This document shows, one piece after another, positions 24,226-36,917 of a stretch of 64,000 bases of DNA; positions within the stretch are counted from its first letter, which is position 1; each line of letters begins with the position of its first letter. Both the position numbers and the translations under genes were made by a program. Origin of the DNA: Climacteris rufus. Its lineage: Eukaryota; Chordata; Aves; Passeriformes; Climacteridae. The stretch covers positions 190,066 to 254,065 of the forward strand of contig VZRZ01006842.1 in assembly GCA_013398175.1 (NCBI GenBank). Reading direction: 5' to 3'. Below the pieces are notes generated by a model. The model searched no databases, was not told the origin of the DNA, and saw only the letters and a program-made list of their open reading frames with translations.

Positions 24226-24811
24226 TGAGCCTGGATGAACCTTATGGCATGACTGTCTGGGATTTTTTCTTTCTAATCTCCTGCTCTGTAGGTATTTTTC
24301 ACAGTTGCAAGTGCATTAGGTTCAGCAGACTTTGGATTTATATCTTTGAACAGAAGGGAAAGAGGACTGCATGTAATTTTTGCCTTCTAAAAGTTAGGGT
24401 TTCAGCCCTAGTTGCCTATCCACATTTTCTCTGTTGCAAGAAAGACAAAAATGCAGTCACCTCATAACCATTTGTCGATTTTAAGGAACGTGTCTTAGGA
24501 TGTGGTGAATCTTAGGAATAAATTTGGTTTGCCTAAATTGTTTTTCTTGTGTGTGTGTATAGAGGGGGTTTTAAATGTGATAAATGTTCTCTCCTGTAGA
24601 TATGTTATATACAACCACAGTAAACTCCACCAGTGTAAGAGACATTGCTATTGCTAGACCAGAAAAAGCAGAATTCTCTCTTCTTCAAGAAGGAAGAAGG
24701 TAGCTGAAATACATTTAGTTGCAAGCACAGAAGAGTAAGGCAATATTTGGTGATCGGTAAGTTAAAATTCAAATTTTGCTAGGTAAAAAGAAATATGGAG
24801 AATTCTGACTC

Positions 24812-24982
24812 TGTGGAGGAAGGTTCTTCACCCAGAGGGTGGTTGGGCACTGGAACAGGCTCCCCGGGAATGTGGTCACAGCACCAAGCCTGACAGAGTT
24901 CAAGAAATATTTGGACAATGCTCTTGAGAACATGTGACTCTTGTGGCTGTCCTGTGCAGGGCCAGGAGTAGGACTTGATGAT
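24812..24982 (+). mobile_element. CR1 LINE, 3' fragment
   Basis: Plus-strand copy of the 3' part of a CR1 retrotransposon. Its hallmarks are GGTTCTTCACCCAGAGGGTGG, GGGCACTGGAACAGGCTCCCC, CTGACAGAGTTCAAGAA, TTTGGACAATGCTCT and CAGGGCCAGGAGTAGGACTTGATGATCC, in family order with few differences. It is 5'-truncated, as most CR1 copies are. The expected last part and terminal octamers are missing; a CCCCTT repeat takes their place. Confidence 0.92.
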
Positions 24983-25016
24983 CCCCTTCCCCTTCCCCTT
25001 CCCCTCCCCCTTCCCA
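24983..25016. repeat. (CCCCTT)n microsatellite replacing a CR1 tail
   Basis: About five CCCCTT-like units start directly after GATGAT of the CR1 element, where the family normally reads on to TCCCTTCCAAC. The repeat probably grew by slippage from the CR1's own CCCTTCC. Confidence 0.85.
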
Positions 25017-26599
25017 AGATGAAAGCTAAAGAAACACAGTGGCAAACACCCTGAACCAGTTTAGCCCTCTTCAGTGAGCAGGTGAGACTAAAGATGCAAA
25101 ATGTCTCCTCCACAAAGAACAAGGGAGAAGTACTATAGATAACAAAGATTTTCTGACTAATCTGTCTGAAACGCTAATAAAACGTATGTAGATATTCAAA
25201 TTGCTACCTATACTTTTAGTTATTTCTGATTTTAGTTGCTTTTGTGCCTTAGAAGGACTGCAAGGGTGTACAAAATACACAACAGATAAAGAAGAAGTCT
25301 ATCAAGTTAGAAAGACTAATGTTATCATTTATCCTGATTGAAAAGAGAAAACAGTAAGAGGAAGTCTGCATTGATTGAATAGTGTAAAGATACACTGCTG
25401 ACTCCAGTTAATAGAGTTATTCAGGAAATTTTGGGTTCTACTCCCAAAAGTAACTTCTCATAATTAATTTATTGTATTGTATTGTATTGCTTATGCAACC
25501 CATTAATCAAGAGTGTCATCACATGGAAAGCTACAGTGTTGTCTTTTAAATGACAGCTAAAATGCTATTCCTTTTTCTGGAAACTATATGAGATAGGAAC
25601 AAGGATAAATATAAAATATTTTTATACAAACAATTTTAATTCAAAAGTAGAAAGACAGATGCCAATGAAAAGCCTTTCTGTCTTTTTGCTCAAACAAGAC
25701 ATAGTAATATTTGGGAGCAATCATGGAAATTTTTTATATCTGTACATGACTGAATGTTCTAAAATAGACATATAAAGGAGCATATACATGTATTATACAC
25801 TGACATATAGAACTACTGTATTTCAGGTCACATGCTAGACCAAAGTGAAGCTGGAGGAAAGCATATCCATTCAAACAACAGCACAAAGTACATTCAAAGA
25901 TTAAAAAATAGTAGTTTAGCAAATAATCTTTTAATTCCATGTGCTCTGGTATAACCTCAAATTTCTGCTGAGTCAGAATTTCTCTAGGCAGTTGAATCAA
26001 CCATTTTTCTTTAAACATCTCAGAGCCCAGAATTCAAGAGTTCAGTTCCTGTACCTGGTTTCTCACAACATTTGAAATTAATGCATAGATAAGTATGTGG
26101 ATTAAGACTTCTGAAAGGGCTTCAAACTCATCAACTTCACAAGTTCATAAATCATTTGAAGCACAGACTTCTAGAAGATTAGGAAGATGACTTTTAATAG
26201 AACTGCATAAAGTATAACACATCATTGACTCTGGTTAGTGTAGTACTATGAACAGAAATAGCTTCCAGTATAGTACCAGCAGATAATTAATACAGTTCAT
26301 GTATATGGATGCTGATGAATTTGGTCTTATTTTCTTAAGCAGTGAAATTAAGTAACTCAAAGATGTCAAATAAAAGAAGGAATTGTTTAAGTTGAGGCAT
26401 TAATTTTTGACATCAATAATGGATGACCATGCAGAAATACATTTCTTTATTAAACATTCTTGTCTAAACATAGGGGGCAGGATAATTTTTCTGACTAATA
26501 GTACAGTGCCTCTTTGATGTAGTTCAATTACTTATGTCACTCATCTGAGAATATGCTTTATTTCACAAAGATTTATATTCCTCCACAGAAGACAGGCTA
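25017..26599. other. Noncoding AT-rich DNA
   Basis: Nothing recognisable except a short pentanucleotide repeat at 25470-25489. Confidence 0.55.
25470..25489. repeat. (ATTGT)n microsatellite
   Basis: Four tandem ATTGT units. It is a candidate length polymorphism but otherwise ordinary. Confidence 0.8.
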
Positions 26600-27250
26600 A
26601 ATCTTATGGCTGTGATGATGACAGACTCCTTTCTCTCCATCCTGTGGCACTTTGCAACTCATTGTGGCCCAAGCAGGCTTGTCTGTCCCATGCCTTCTGG
26701 AAGACTGCTGGGATCTCCAGTGTTCCAGGAGTCATGCCTAGCTGTAGATGGACACTTCACTGGGTCCTGTCACAGTCTGCTCTTGAGTCTATGGGTCACT
26801 TCTGATCCAGTCTGATCCCAGGGCAGGCATCAAACAATGTACACTGGGCTGCACCAAAGGCTTGGAGAGGTGGCAGGGAATCTGGAGACAATCCTTGCTC
26901 ATCACAGAGATATGGCAATGTCATGCACGTCTGTAATTGGTGATCTAGGGGCTGACATGCTCCGTAATGACAGAGAAACTGATAGAGGATGATGGCTGGA
27001 ATCACCAACCCAGCAGTGTCTTGGCAAGCTGGCCACCATGTGAATGCCAGTGGGGCATGGGGGACACGTAACATAGAAGTGTGGAGCAAATATTCCTGAA
27101 AAGCTGCTCTCCCAGAAACATTCACATTGTGTAGGAAACAGCCAAAATGAGCACTGTAGTTACAGGAGGATCAGACTGTGCCCCAGTGTGTCTTGCAAGG
27201 TGAGCATGACAACCACAATCTCACCTCACCGGGTTCAAGTACAGCTTCAC
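26600..27250. other. GC-elevated block, possibly a decayed element
   Basis: About 650 bp distinctly richer in GC than its flanks. The longest open frames are 69 codons (plus, 26606-26815) and 109 codons (minus, 26796-27125). Neither has a motif that I can name, and the plus strand has stops in every frame. It could be a degenerate transposon open frame, an old pseudogene or a lone regulatory or exonic segment. No function is assigned. Confidence 0.35.
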
Positions 27251-30200
27251 AGCTTTATGTATAACATGAAAAGCCTCACAGAACTTGTGTTTACTTTCCA
27301 TTGTTGATTATGTTAAACTGCAAAATACTAGACCTCGTACGTAAATTTCAAACTGATAAACATACTATAAGACCACATGAAGGATGTTTTCTTTAAATTT
27401 CAGATATTTTATGATTAATATATTCAGTGCAAATAACAATATTTTATTAATTTTGTGAATTAGTAAATATATTAAGATTTGAAGGATTAATGTGAAACAA
27501 TGTATCTCAAGCTTATTGCAAATAAGACTTTGAAAGAAGGGCTTTGTTGCATAAATAGAGATATATTTTTATGTTGGCAATTTTTATTTTCATTGTAACA
27601 ACTGAACACTAGGGAATATTTGGTGCTTATCTGTAATTTTAACAATGACAAATTTACAGTAAAAGTCTGACATATGCCAGCTTCTATGGGACAAAGGCTG
27701 ACTCCATAATATAAGGGTAGAACTTCAAGCTAGCCATCAAAGTCAAACTTTGCCAGGAAATGTAGCCCTGATCTAAAACCATCTGAAACAGACAAGAGAT
27801 GTCTGACCACTTACTGGTTATACCAAGACTAAAATTCTTGGATGGGGAGCTTAAGTGTCGTACACTTCCATTACCAAAACAAGGCAGATTTTTAAAAGGT
27901 ACTTAATGACCTGAAAATGTCAGTGGATAACTACTGTCACTTTGCTAAGTTTTGTCTCTAACTGCCCAAATGTCCCTAAGGGTAGGTCCCTAGCTGTGCA
28001 TTCAGCTTTTGAATATGGAGTACTTTTGAGCATGTAGTTCCACATGCAATTTTTCAGTGACAGTGCTGTTTAAAATAACTCAGTTCTTCACCTGTTTTCC
28101 AAGAACTCATTTCCAAGGATAAACTATCAGCAAGGGAAATTAGGATTGTTCTTTTTATAAGCTATAAAGTTTATAAGTTATCTGGTTTGAATTTAAAATT
28201 GAGCCTCACTTGGTTGAGAGCCCAGCCCCTCAAACACTTGTGCTGGGTTCCCTGAGGCAGCACCATCCTAAAGCAGACATGACAGGGAGAAAGGGTCAAC
28301 AATACCTTAAAACTGTTGCAGAATAAGAACCTTAGTCTTTAGGCCTTATTCACTTTGGTGCTTTCAAAAGTAAGTAAAAGTAAAGCTTTTCAAAGCTCTT
28401 CTGGTCGTTGCACAGAAGCTTTCTATTCATCTAGGGACAAGGGAGTGTCTCTAGGTGTACGTGGAAAAAAAACTTCAGGAGGCAGTAAGGACCCTTTCAG
28501 AGTTGCTTCATCTGGAGTAGAGGTAGTTTGGGGTTATTTTGAACTACATGCTGTGTTTTCTTTTTCAGTGAAGTACTTAATTGCAGCATGTCTGTCTACA
28601 TTTTCTAATACACATAGAAATATAGATAATCAGTGTACATGGAAAGATGTATGTCAAATGCATAACATAAGGGCACTTTTTTTTTCGGTGAATCATTGTG
28701 TAATTCTGTAAATCTGTAAAAATATAGTATAATCAGTGCAATTTTCATTTAAGTTTGGAAAGATGCACCTTTATAACATGAGGACTGAATGGGATTTGCG
28801 AAAAACCATTGCAAAATCCAGAATGCATGCAATAATTCATCATTAAGGAGAGATAATCAATGCATGTTTAACCTGTTATCGCTGATACAAGTTGTTTTCT
28901 TGCTATTTAGAAGGAGAATTTTTTATTAAAACAATAGATTAAATGATTCAATTATATTGCTTCTTGCAACCCTTCTGTGTACATCATCAGGAAATTAGGG
29001 TGAGGTCTGCAATAGTTTTGTGTTTAGACTTCCCAGGATCACTAGTCATTGCCCTGATAATTCTGCCTTGTCATGTTGGTCAGTTCATGCAAGGACATAA
29101 CCGGGTGTGGTGCATCACACAGAGTTAAAATATCAGACTTAAGAGAAGGAAAAATAACCCTGAGGGACTCCCAGACATGATTTCAGAAGAGCCACATTCT
29201 GAAAAGAAAATTTAAAGAAAAATTTGAGGGCATATGATGAATTTGGTTTGTCCTTAGTGTACAGTGGAGAGGGTAACATTTTTTTCAGCTACAGCCTGTA
29301 CCACATTTCTGAAAGCATGTGTTAGCATGTGAAAGCAACACGTTATATTCCAATCACTCTTACTTCTTTAGATGTGCAAGGAAACTGGTGTGTGCTTGGA
29401 ATGAAGAAATAGGTACAGGAATTTGGGACTCAGAGGTGGCCCATGCACAAGGTCATTGAGCTGGTTTGTTTCTAAATAGACTTAGTTTAAATCAATCCAG
29501 TCACCAGCTCAGACACTGTAAGCAAGTCACACTGCATAATTCTAAGCGCATTATTTTGCCCCTATGCAGATAGTCAAAATAACACAACATGAATCTCCAC
29601 TAAATCTTTAGATTTAGGTTGCAGAGATTTACAAAAACTTGTGTGTAGCTGTGGTGAAAGCAACGAAGATTATATTTCTTTGTGTATATTGTTATAGTTA
29701 ATACAAGATGCACTGTGTATAATACTGAAATATGATGAGTAGTCAGTATGGTAAGGATTCTAAGACATGTAGGGTAATATAAACACAATTGCTGGCAAAT
29801 AGATGATACCTCCTCCCCATACCTTAGACAGTAAGTCTTGGTCTACCTGAATGCATATTTGTGACGAAAACTCCTACATTCCATTTACTTTACAGAACCA
29901 GACATAGTGGTTTTGTCATCAGACTGGAAATACTCATCCTTCACTCCATCAGAAGCTCACAAAAATAAATTGCCAGTAAATGAACTGTTTCCTTAGTAGC
30001 TTTACAGCTCAACCAGTATTACTATGCTATCAATAAAATTCATATGTAATTGTACTGAATTCAGATATACCTGAAGGCTTATCTTTGGCATATTTTTAGC
30101 TGAATATATATCTCGCTGCATAAATGCTGTAAAGCTTAGATGTGGAAAATTTAGGTAGAGATTTTCAAAAGAAAATGACTTTGTATCTGTGTAGAAATTT

Positions 30201-33200
30201 TCTTGCAAAACAAAACTGTAGTTATAAAATGCGTAACTATCCATTAACTAGCCATATTTTATAGAATCTGAAAACAGTTTTCCATTATAAAATTACACAT
30301 ATTTTCCCATTCATCTTATGTATCAGAATTCCAGAAATTATCAATGTAAGACCTAATACGTATTCTGGGGAAAAAAGGGAACTCAGGCTTTTCACAGGAT
30401 ATAAAATCCATTAGGAGGCTGTGAGGGACCATCATGGAGAGCAGATGGTGATAAGAATAATGTGACAGAGAGCTTGTTATTCTCTGATCTTCATCGTAAG
30501 AGTTTATTGTTTTAAAAGACAACTTTCCTGTCCTATGGCAAACATTTGCAGGTCCATTGGCTGTCACAAGGCTGTACAGTTTGGGGTAGCCTCCTACCAG
30601 CTTAACTGTTAGTACTTTGTAGCCCTTCTCTGCAACTTCAGGTTATTGGTGGGATTTCCAAGTTTAGAAAATGATGGACATTTAGATCCTGCAGTGATTC
30701 ATTTGAGTATCTGTTTAAAAGATATTGCACACATTTGCTATCTGTATAAATTAAAACCTCGTGGTCTACAACTTCATTTACATGTGCATCACTTACATAT
30801 GTGTGCATACATACCCTATGCATGTATAAGATGTCTATACATGTAAGCTTGGCATGTCTTCAAACTTTGGAAGGAGGGATGATATAATCACAGCCAGGAT
30901 GCAAGCTCAGAAACATATATAGAGATGTAAATTTGTCATTCCTTGTATTAATGATGGTATATTTAGCCTCCAAATATGTTAACAGATTAATTTAAACCTT
31001 TTAATACAAGGTTTCCTTTCATATCAATAGTGTATATATACTAGGGCATACTTCAGAAATAAATGTGCAGTATAACTCAGCAGTGTGCATGACAAGTGTA
31101 TTTTTGTCAATAAATTGTGGTGTTATTGGTATTTGTATGTACTTGCAATAATCCATTTATTAGACTTACCATTTTGCTACACACAATGTCTAAAAATAGA
31201 AATAACAAAAATATGACTTTAAAAAATCTGTTGTTATTCTTTATAATGGGATATTACTTGTTTTATATGTTGATATGTATTATAACAAAAACCAATAATT
31301 TTTTATGTGTTTGTGCCACGCATAGAAGAAAACATTAAATAATTGATCTCAGGACATTTAATTTTGTTTGAACATTTTTGAAACCAAAAGTTAAATAATT
31401 TAAATGGAAATAGACACTTAAAACTTTTCTGAAATGAACTTAATGTATGTTACTGAAGGTAGACAAAGGGATGAATTTTACAGGGAAATCTGTAATTTTA
31501 TTAAATTAACTTAAAAATGATTTTTCATTTAAGTACAGTAAGAGCAGAAAATTGGACCATTTTGAAAGAGGCTTGTAACATCTGTCTCCAGGGACCAATT
31601 ATCTTCACTATACCAATAGAATTCCCCTGAATCTGAAGTCTTCTACACTGGACAAGGCTGAAGTACTAAATTGTTAATTTTATTCTTCAGGTTCTTGAGG
31701 CTTCCACTTCTCAGTGGCACTGTGAAACTTCACACTTCTATTTCCTATCACCTCTGTTATGAAGCTACCCAGGGGTCTACCTGGAAATTTTGAGAATAGT
31801 AAAGAACCCTACCACACCTTTGTGAATTTTGGCACTAACCAAAAAAATCACTTCCTGACACCGCAAATATTTAATGATTTTTTTCCCCTGCAGGATTCAT
31901 ATCTCAGAATAATATTTCCTTTATTTTACTGGATATGTTTAATATGAAATTAATAATTAAACTATAATTACATGTCAAATTGTTTGCACACATCATGCAT
32001 AGTATAAAAATGGTATAAACTTATTTTGAAAAAAACTAGTAACTACATAGTTTTAGAAATTAAATACAAAACTATTAATGAGATTGTGCTAGGAATGCAG
32101 CTCTATATTACTGTTTACTATGTCATTACTTACTGGAGTGTTGTTTGGTTAATATGAAGAAGAAATGGCTGGAACTTGTTAATTAAGATAAGGTTTTATC
32201 TGCTCGTGACTTCTAGATAGCTGCATTACCCTTCCAGATAATGTTCCCCTGAAATATTGATAAAGTCCTGACTATTTCACCAGTGTCAATTAAAGCTAAA
32301 TCTTTACCTGAAATTGTCAATGACTATTGAACTTACATGTAAATTACTTCAGATCTTTAAAGATTCTATAATTTCATAATTTCCATCAGTATTTATTTCA
32401 CCTGTATTGCAGTGGTCCCTTCAGCTGTTTCTGCAGGTGTAGTAAGACCATTTCATCATGCATAGGACTTAAACTGCATTGATATGAAGTAACAGTTATC
32501 TCAGAAACTGTTAGACATGCTTTTTATTTTTGTCACATTTTCTGGGATTGTTTAATCAAATAAAATTAAAATAAATTCTCATCATTGCTACCATTTTTCT
32601 TGTAATATCAGAAAATTTGCAGCTGGAAGATTTTTTTTTTAATCTTGACATAAATCATGGAAAAAGTTTTACTTTGTGTGTAGACAAATACAACCAAATA
32701 AGAATTAATGGGATCCATGAATTGTAGTCTGTAGGCTCACCAAAAAAAAACCCCAACACATGACTGGCCTTGAAACACGAATATGAGGGAAAGCCACACA
32801 TTAACAGGCACACACATACCTATCCACACCACTGTCAAGGTTTCTGCTGTATTGTTAAAAATACTGTGGGGACAGAATTTATGTTAGAAATATTATTTCA
32901 AAGTTACTAATGCCTCAGTGCCTATGTTTTTAGACCTTGCTTTTGATTTGAAAAAAAGGCAAATTTCCAGTCATTTACCATTAGACAAGTCATCCTGTCA
33001 CCAGAAGACTATTTGCATTACTGACCCTTCCACTTTCACCCATGGGCCCATAGGCAATTAGATTCCTGAATTATGATTAGCTAATGCATTGTCCATTGGA
33101 CCATCTTCATTAGTGTGATGAATCTCTCATTTTGTACGATAATGTGACATACAGCAAACTGCAACCATTTCAAGAATACTCTTCTGTGGTGTAGTCTCAA

Positions 33201-36200
33201 AGACATCACCAATGGATCTCTCAAGATTTCAAATCTCATTGCATTTAATACAAATAATACAGATATGATTATTAAAACAGAATATCAAAACATGTTGTAG
33301 GATTCTCATGCTTCATCAAGCCAAAACTGATTCCTATTAATTTTCCAGTAGTTTGAAAAATAGGAAAAAATGTTGCAGTGAAGCAGAAAGACACAGGGGA
33401 ACATCTTACATATATTAGAACAGGACGAATTGTTCTTCAAAAGTGTTTATTCCTCTCCATTCATTACATAGGAGATTAGAAAACCTAGATATACCATATC
33501 CTTTAATAATTATGGTTTCAGAGTATTCTCATTTGGGAATATGAAACCCGTTTTAGCATTTTATAAAGGAATTGATGAGTACATTAAAGCTAGATGGGAA
33601 CAAATGTCATACAAAATTCAATGCTTACTCAGAAAGTTATGACATTAAGTTATAGTCCATATTTATTTTGCATTTTTTTAATGCATTTGCAGTAGTTTTA
33701 TTAGGGTACAGGAGTGACGTAAAAAAACTGTTGGTATTTTTTTAGGTGACTGGATAGCTTTTACTTGGTTTCTCTATGATCTGTACTTTTAAAATTCTAA
33801 AAAATAAAAGATTATATCGTTAGTTTCACTCTTTTAATCACCACACAAAAATGAAGAGATCTTAGACTTCAAACTAGGAAGCTCAGGGATAAGGATTTTT
33901 TTCACCCAGTACATACAGGATTTTGGTTTTTTAGGCAAATTTGCTGGCAGGCTGCTAAATGGGCAGATTTATCAAAATGCAACATCTGAGGACAGGCTAA
34001 GAAACTTGTATAGCAGATACACTTCTTCAGGTCTAGGTTGTGTCTGACCAAAAGCCTTTGCTCAGTTGCCATCACCATGTCTTCCAAAATGCCAACCGAC
34101 ACAGCCTAGAAAAGCTGGTCATCAGCAATTTGTTAAAGACAATGCTAGTTTTCAATCCTAGGCTAACCTATTCATAAAAAACAATGGTTCTTCTGAGAGG
34201 TAGAACTGATATTTTGAATTAAGATTTCAAAACATCTTCATGAAATTGAAATACATTTTGTGTCACTAGAGCAAAATGTATTTGCAAAGAGTGTCTCATT
34301 ATTTTTCCCCCCAGACTGGAAACCTACAGAGTAATATCATATTTGATAATAACTCTTCTGGTCTCAGTCTTTATCTCAATGTGTTTGATTAAACCTTGTT
34401 TACTGTAAACATACTTCAAACTACTGGCAGCTATAAGGAATGAATCTTGTCAGTTCATGCTTCAGTTTGGGAAGCAAAAGCTATGAACATGTTTCAAATA
34501 ATTTCTAAAATTACCATTTTTTTTCTTTGCTTTTAAGTATAGATTGGAAGTGGAGGAGCTGGGCTACTTCTCAAGTGTTTCTTATTAACATAATGAGTAA
34601 TTAGTAACCAAAATCAGAAGTTACCCCATGTTTACATTAAATCTGTATTTATCATTTGCAAAAAGTACAAGCCAAGCTTTGGAGAATTGCTCAGTACAGT
34701 TCACAGGGATTAAACACATCAGCTTCTCACATTAAAAGATCACAGAAGTGAAAGTATTATAGGATTAATGTTTTGAGTCACTTTTAGATATTTAAAATAT
34801 TTAACTAATATGAGGTAGTATTATATTCACACTTCAAAGATATTTTTAGATTAGTTACCCAGCAAGGACTAATCCAGTTAAAAAGAGAAACAGTGTAAAG
34901 AAAGGCTTTTTAAACATCCAACTAATAGTTATATGAAATTTTTGTTAATATCAAGAGTCCATGTTTTCTCTATCTTCCAGAAAGGGATAATGCAAGTTGA
35001 AAGATCTGTAAATAGAGGATAGATTATTAAGAGTTCCAGTGCCTGTTCTTGTTTTAACAATAAAAAAGTAAAATCCAGCTTGAAGTAATAACATCTCATC
35101 TTAAAACACACTCAACAGAAAACCTGGAATTGAACCAAATTGCTTTAGAAAGGAATTTAAAAGGGAATCTGGCAGAACTAATGACAGGTAAGCAAAATGC
35201 AGGCACAATTTGACTAGGCAGAAAATGAAAGGCCTGCTTATTCCTGTGTGATGCTCTTTGTTTGACAGGTTGCTTGCACTTGGCACAGCATTTGTGTAAA
35301 ACAAATGTTACAATACATTCAGAAATGCAGAGCTTTGACAAGAAACCTATGTTGAATTTAGCATTTTCTGTCAGATAACAATAAATATTGACCTTGAAAA
35401 AAGCGTAATGAGGTATTTTTAAGCTCTCAGCTGCACTTAAGTGCAATGAATTGTTCTTCAATATGTTTTTCCAATTGTGTTTACATGTAAAATATAACAG
35501 TGGTCCTAGCTGTGGCAGAAAACCTCTTCCTCACTCTGACAGAAACTAAATATTTGTCAAATTCAAGAAGTATCTTGAATTCTTTAGGGCATGTCTTCTA
35601 GATAAATGGCAAGCATTAATCTTCATGCTGCTTGCCTACATTCTCTCTTATTTTTATAGTGGTGTAAAAATGTCTCATGATGCAGATTTTGCAGTTAAAA
35701 TGCCTTTCAGGTCTGTAGCCATTTCAAATATTCCGTGATGTGAAATTCTGTCAAAAATGGGTCAACCATGAACTGAAGGTTGATTCAATGGAAGACAAAG
35801 GATGCTATCATACAGAAAATAGTGATTCCTTTCACATTGTCATTGTTTCACTGTAGTAACAGTTTTCACCCTCTTTCACTGCTATATATTTTCTTTTTGC
35901 CATTTAAATTGTTCCATATAGTTAAATGCAAGAATGTGAAATAGTAACAGTTCATTATATCACTAAATCCACTACTTTAGGTTCTAGAATAACAGTTATA
36001 TTTTTGGATGAATAGAGCATCAACTTTGTAACTCACAGCAAGAATGGATGCATGAACACGTATACATACATATTTATATGTATACATCTATGAATATATA
36101 CACATGACCATAATCTGTATAGTCTTATTCATGTTCATTTCTATGTGGTATAATTCTCATTCCACTCTATTTTCTGCCTTTTTTTCCTGCACATATCAAA

Positions 36201-36865
36201 TCTTCTAATCAGTGGTTGAATGTTTAAGATTTGTGGGGACTTTCCTCCAAGATTATTAATTTCCTGAGACCTACAGTCTTGATAACTATGTGAAAATTAC
36301 TATTAGATGTATGGCATAATTAAAAAGCTGGAAAGCTATAAACAGTCCAAGACAGATTTATGAAGGGAGCCTGGTAACAGCTGCACACAAGTACTTTTTA
36401 GAAGAAAACAATCACCTAGGCCCTTAATTTAGAAATCTAGTAGCATTAGTATGAATACTAAGGATACTCATGAGTGCTCCTTACATTAACAAGTTTACAA
36501 CCTGTGCTTATGCCTTCATATGTGCTTGAGACTTTAAATATCAAATTATATATACAATAATTATCAATTTAATTCTTTCCCTAAAAGACGGTATTCTTGA
36601 ATTACTGGGTTGTGGTTTGTAACCAATATGATGGCAATTCATGTTTAGGACAACAGACCGAGAACCCACAACTTATAATGGTATACACTTCATGGTACTG
36701 GATATACTAATATGCTTTTTCACAATGTTCTTTCTATACTTAATGATGCATATTCTGTTATACACATCTTTACTGATGTGATATTTAAAATACATTATGG
36801 ACTTTCTGAGTAAATGGAAAATAATAAGGAAGGCATAAAGGTGGCATTTGGAAGACATAATAGGC
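27251..36865. other. Noncoding AT-rich DNA
   Basis: Over 9 kb with no recognisable transposon or gene, unusually clean compared with the rest of the window. Segments at about 33000-33130 and 35160-35460 have the word complexity often seen in conserved noncoding elements (see findings). Elsewhere nothing stands out. Confidence 0.5.
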
Positions 36866-36917
36866 TCATAGAATATTCTGAGTTGCAACAGACTCACAAG
36901 GATCATCTTTAACTTCA
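36866..36917 (-). mobile_element. CR1 LINE, 3'-terminal stub
   Basis: TCATAGAATATTCTGAGTTG, then CACAAGGATCATC, matches the reverse complement of the CR1 3' end (family: ATAGAATATCCTGAGTTGG, then CCACAAGGATCATCGAGTCC). Only about 50 bp is present. This is an extreme 5' truncation on the minus strand, beginning with one remaining terminal repeat unit. Confidence 0.75.

Noticed and set aside
27225..27245. GGGTTCAAGTACA resembling a tRNA B-box
   Set aside because: No A-box or cloverleaf can be drawn around it.
29480..29580. Possible third MIR-like SINE (AGCAAGTCAC followed by a TAATTCT context)
   Set aside because: Only one short block fits. The head and the CCTCAGTTTCC block are missing.
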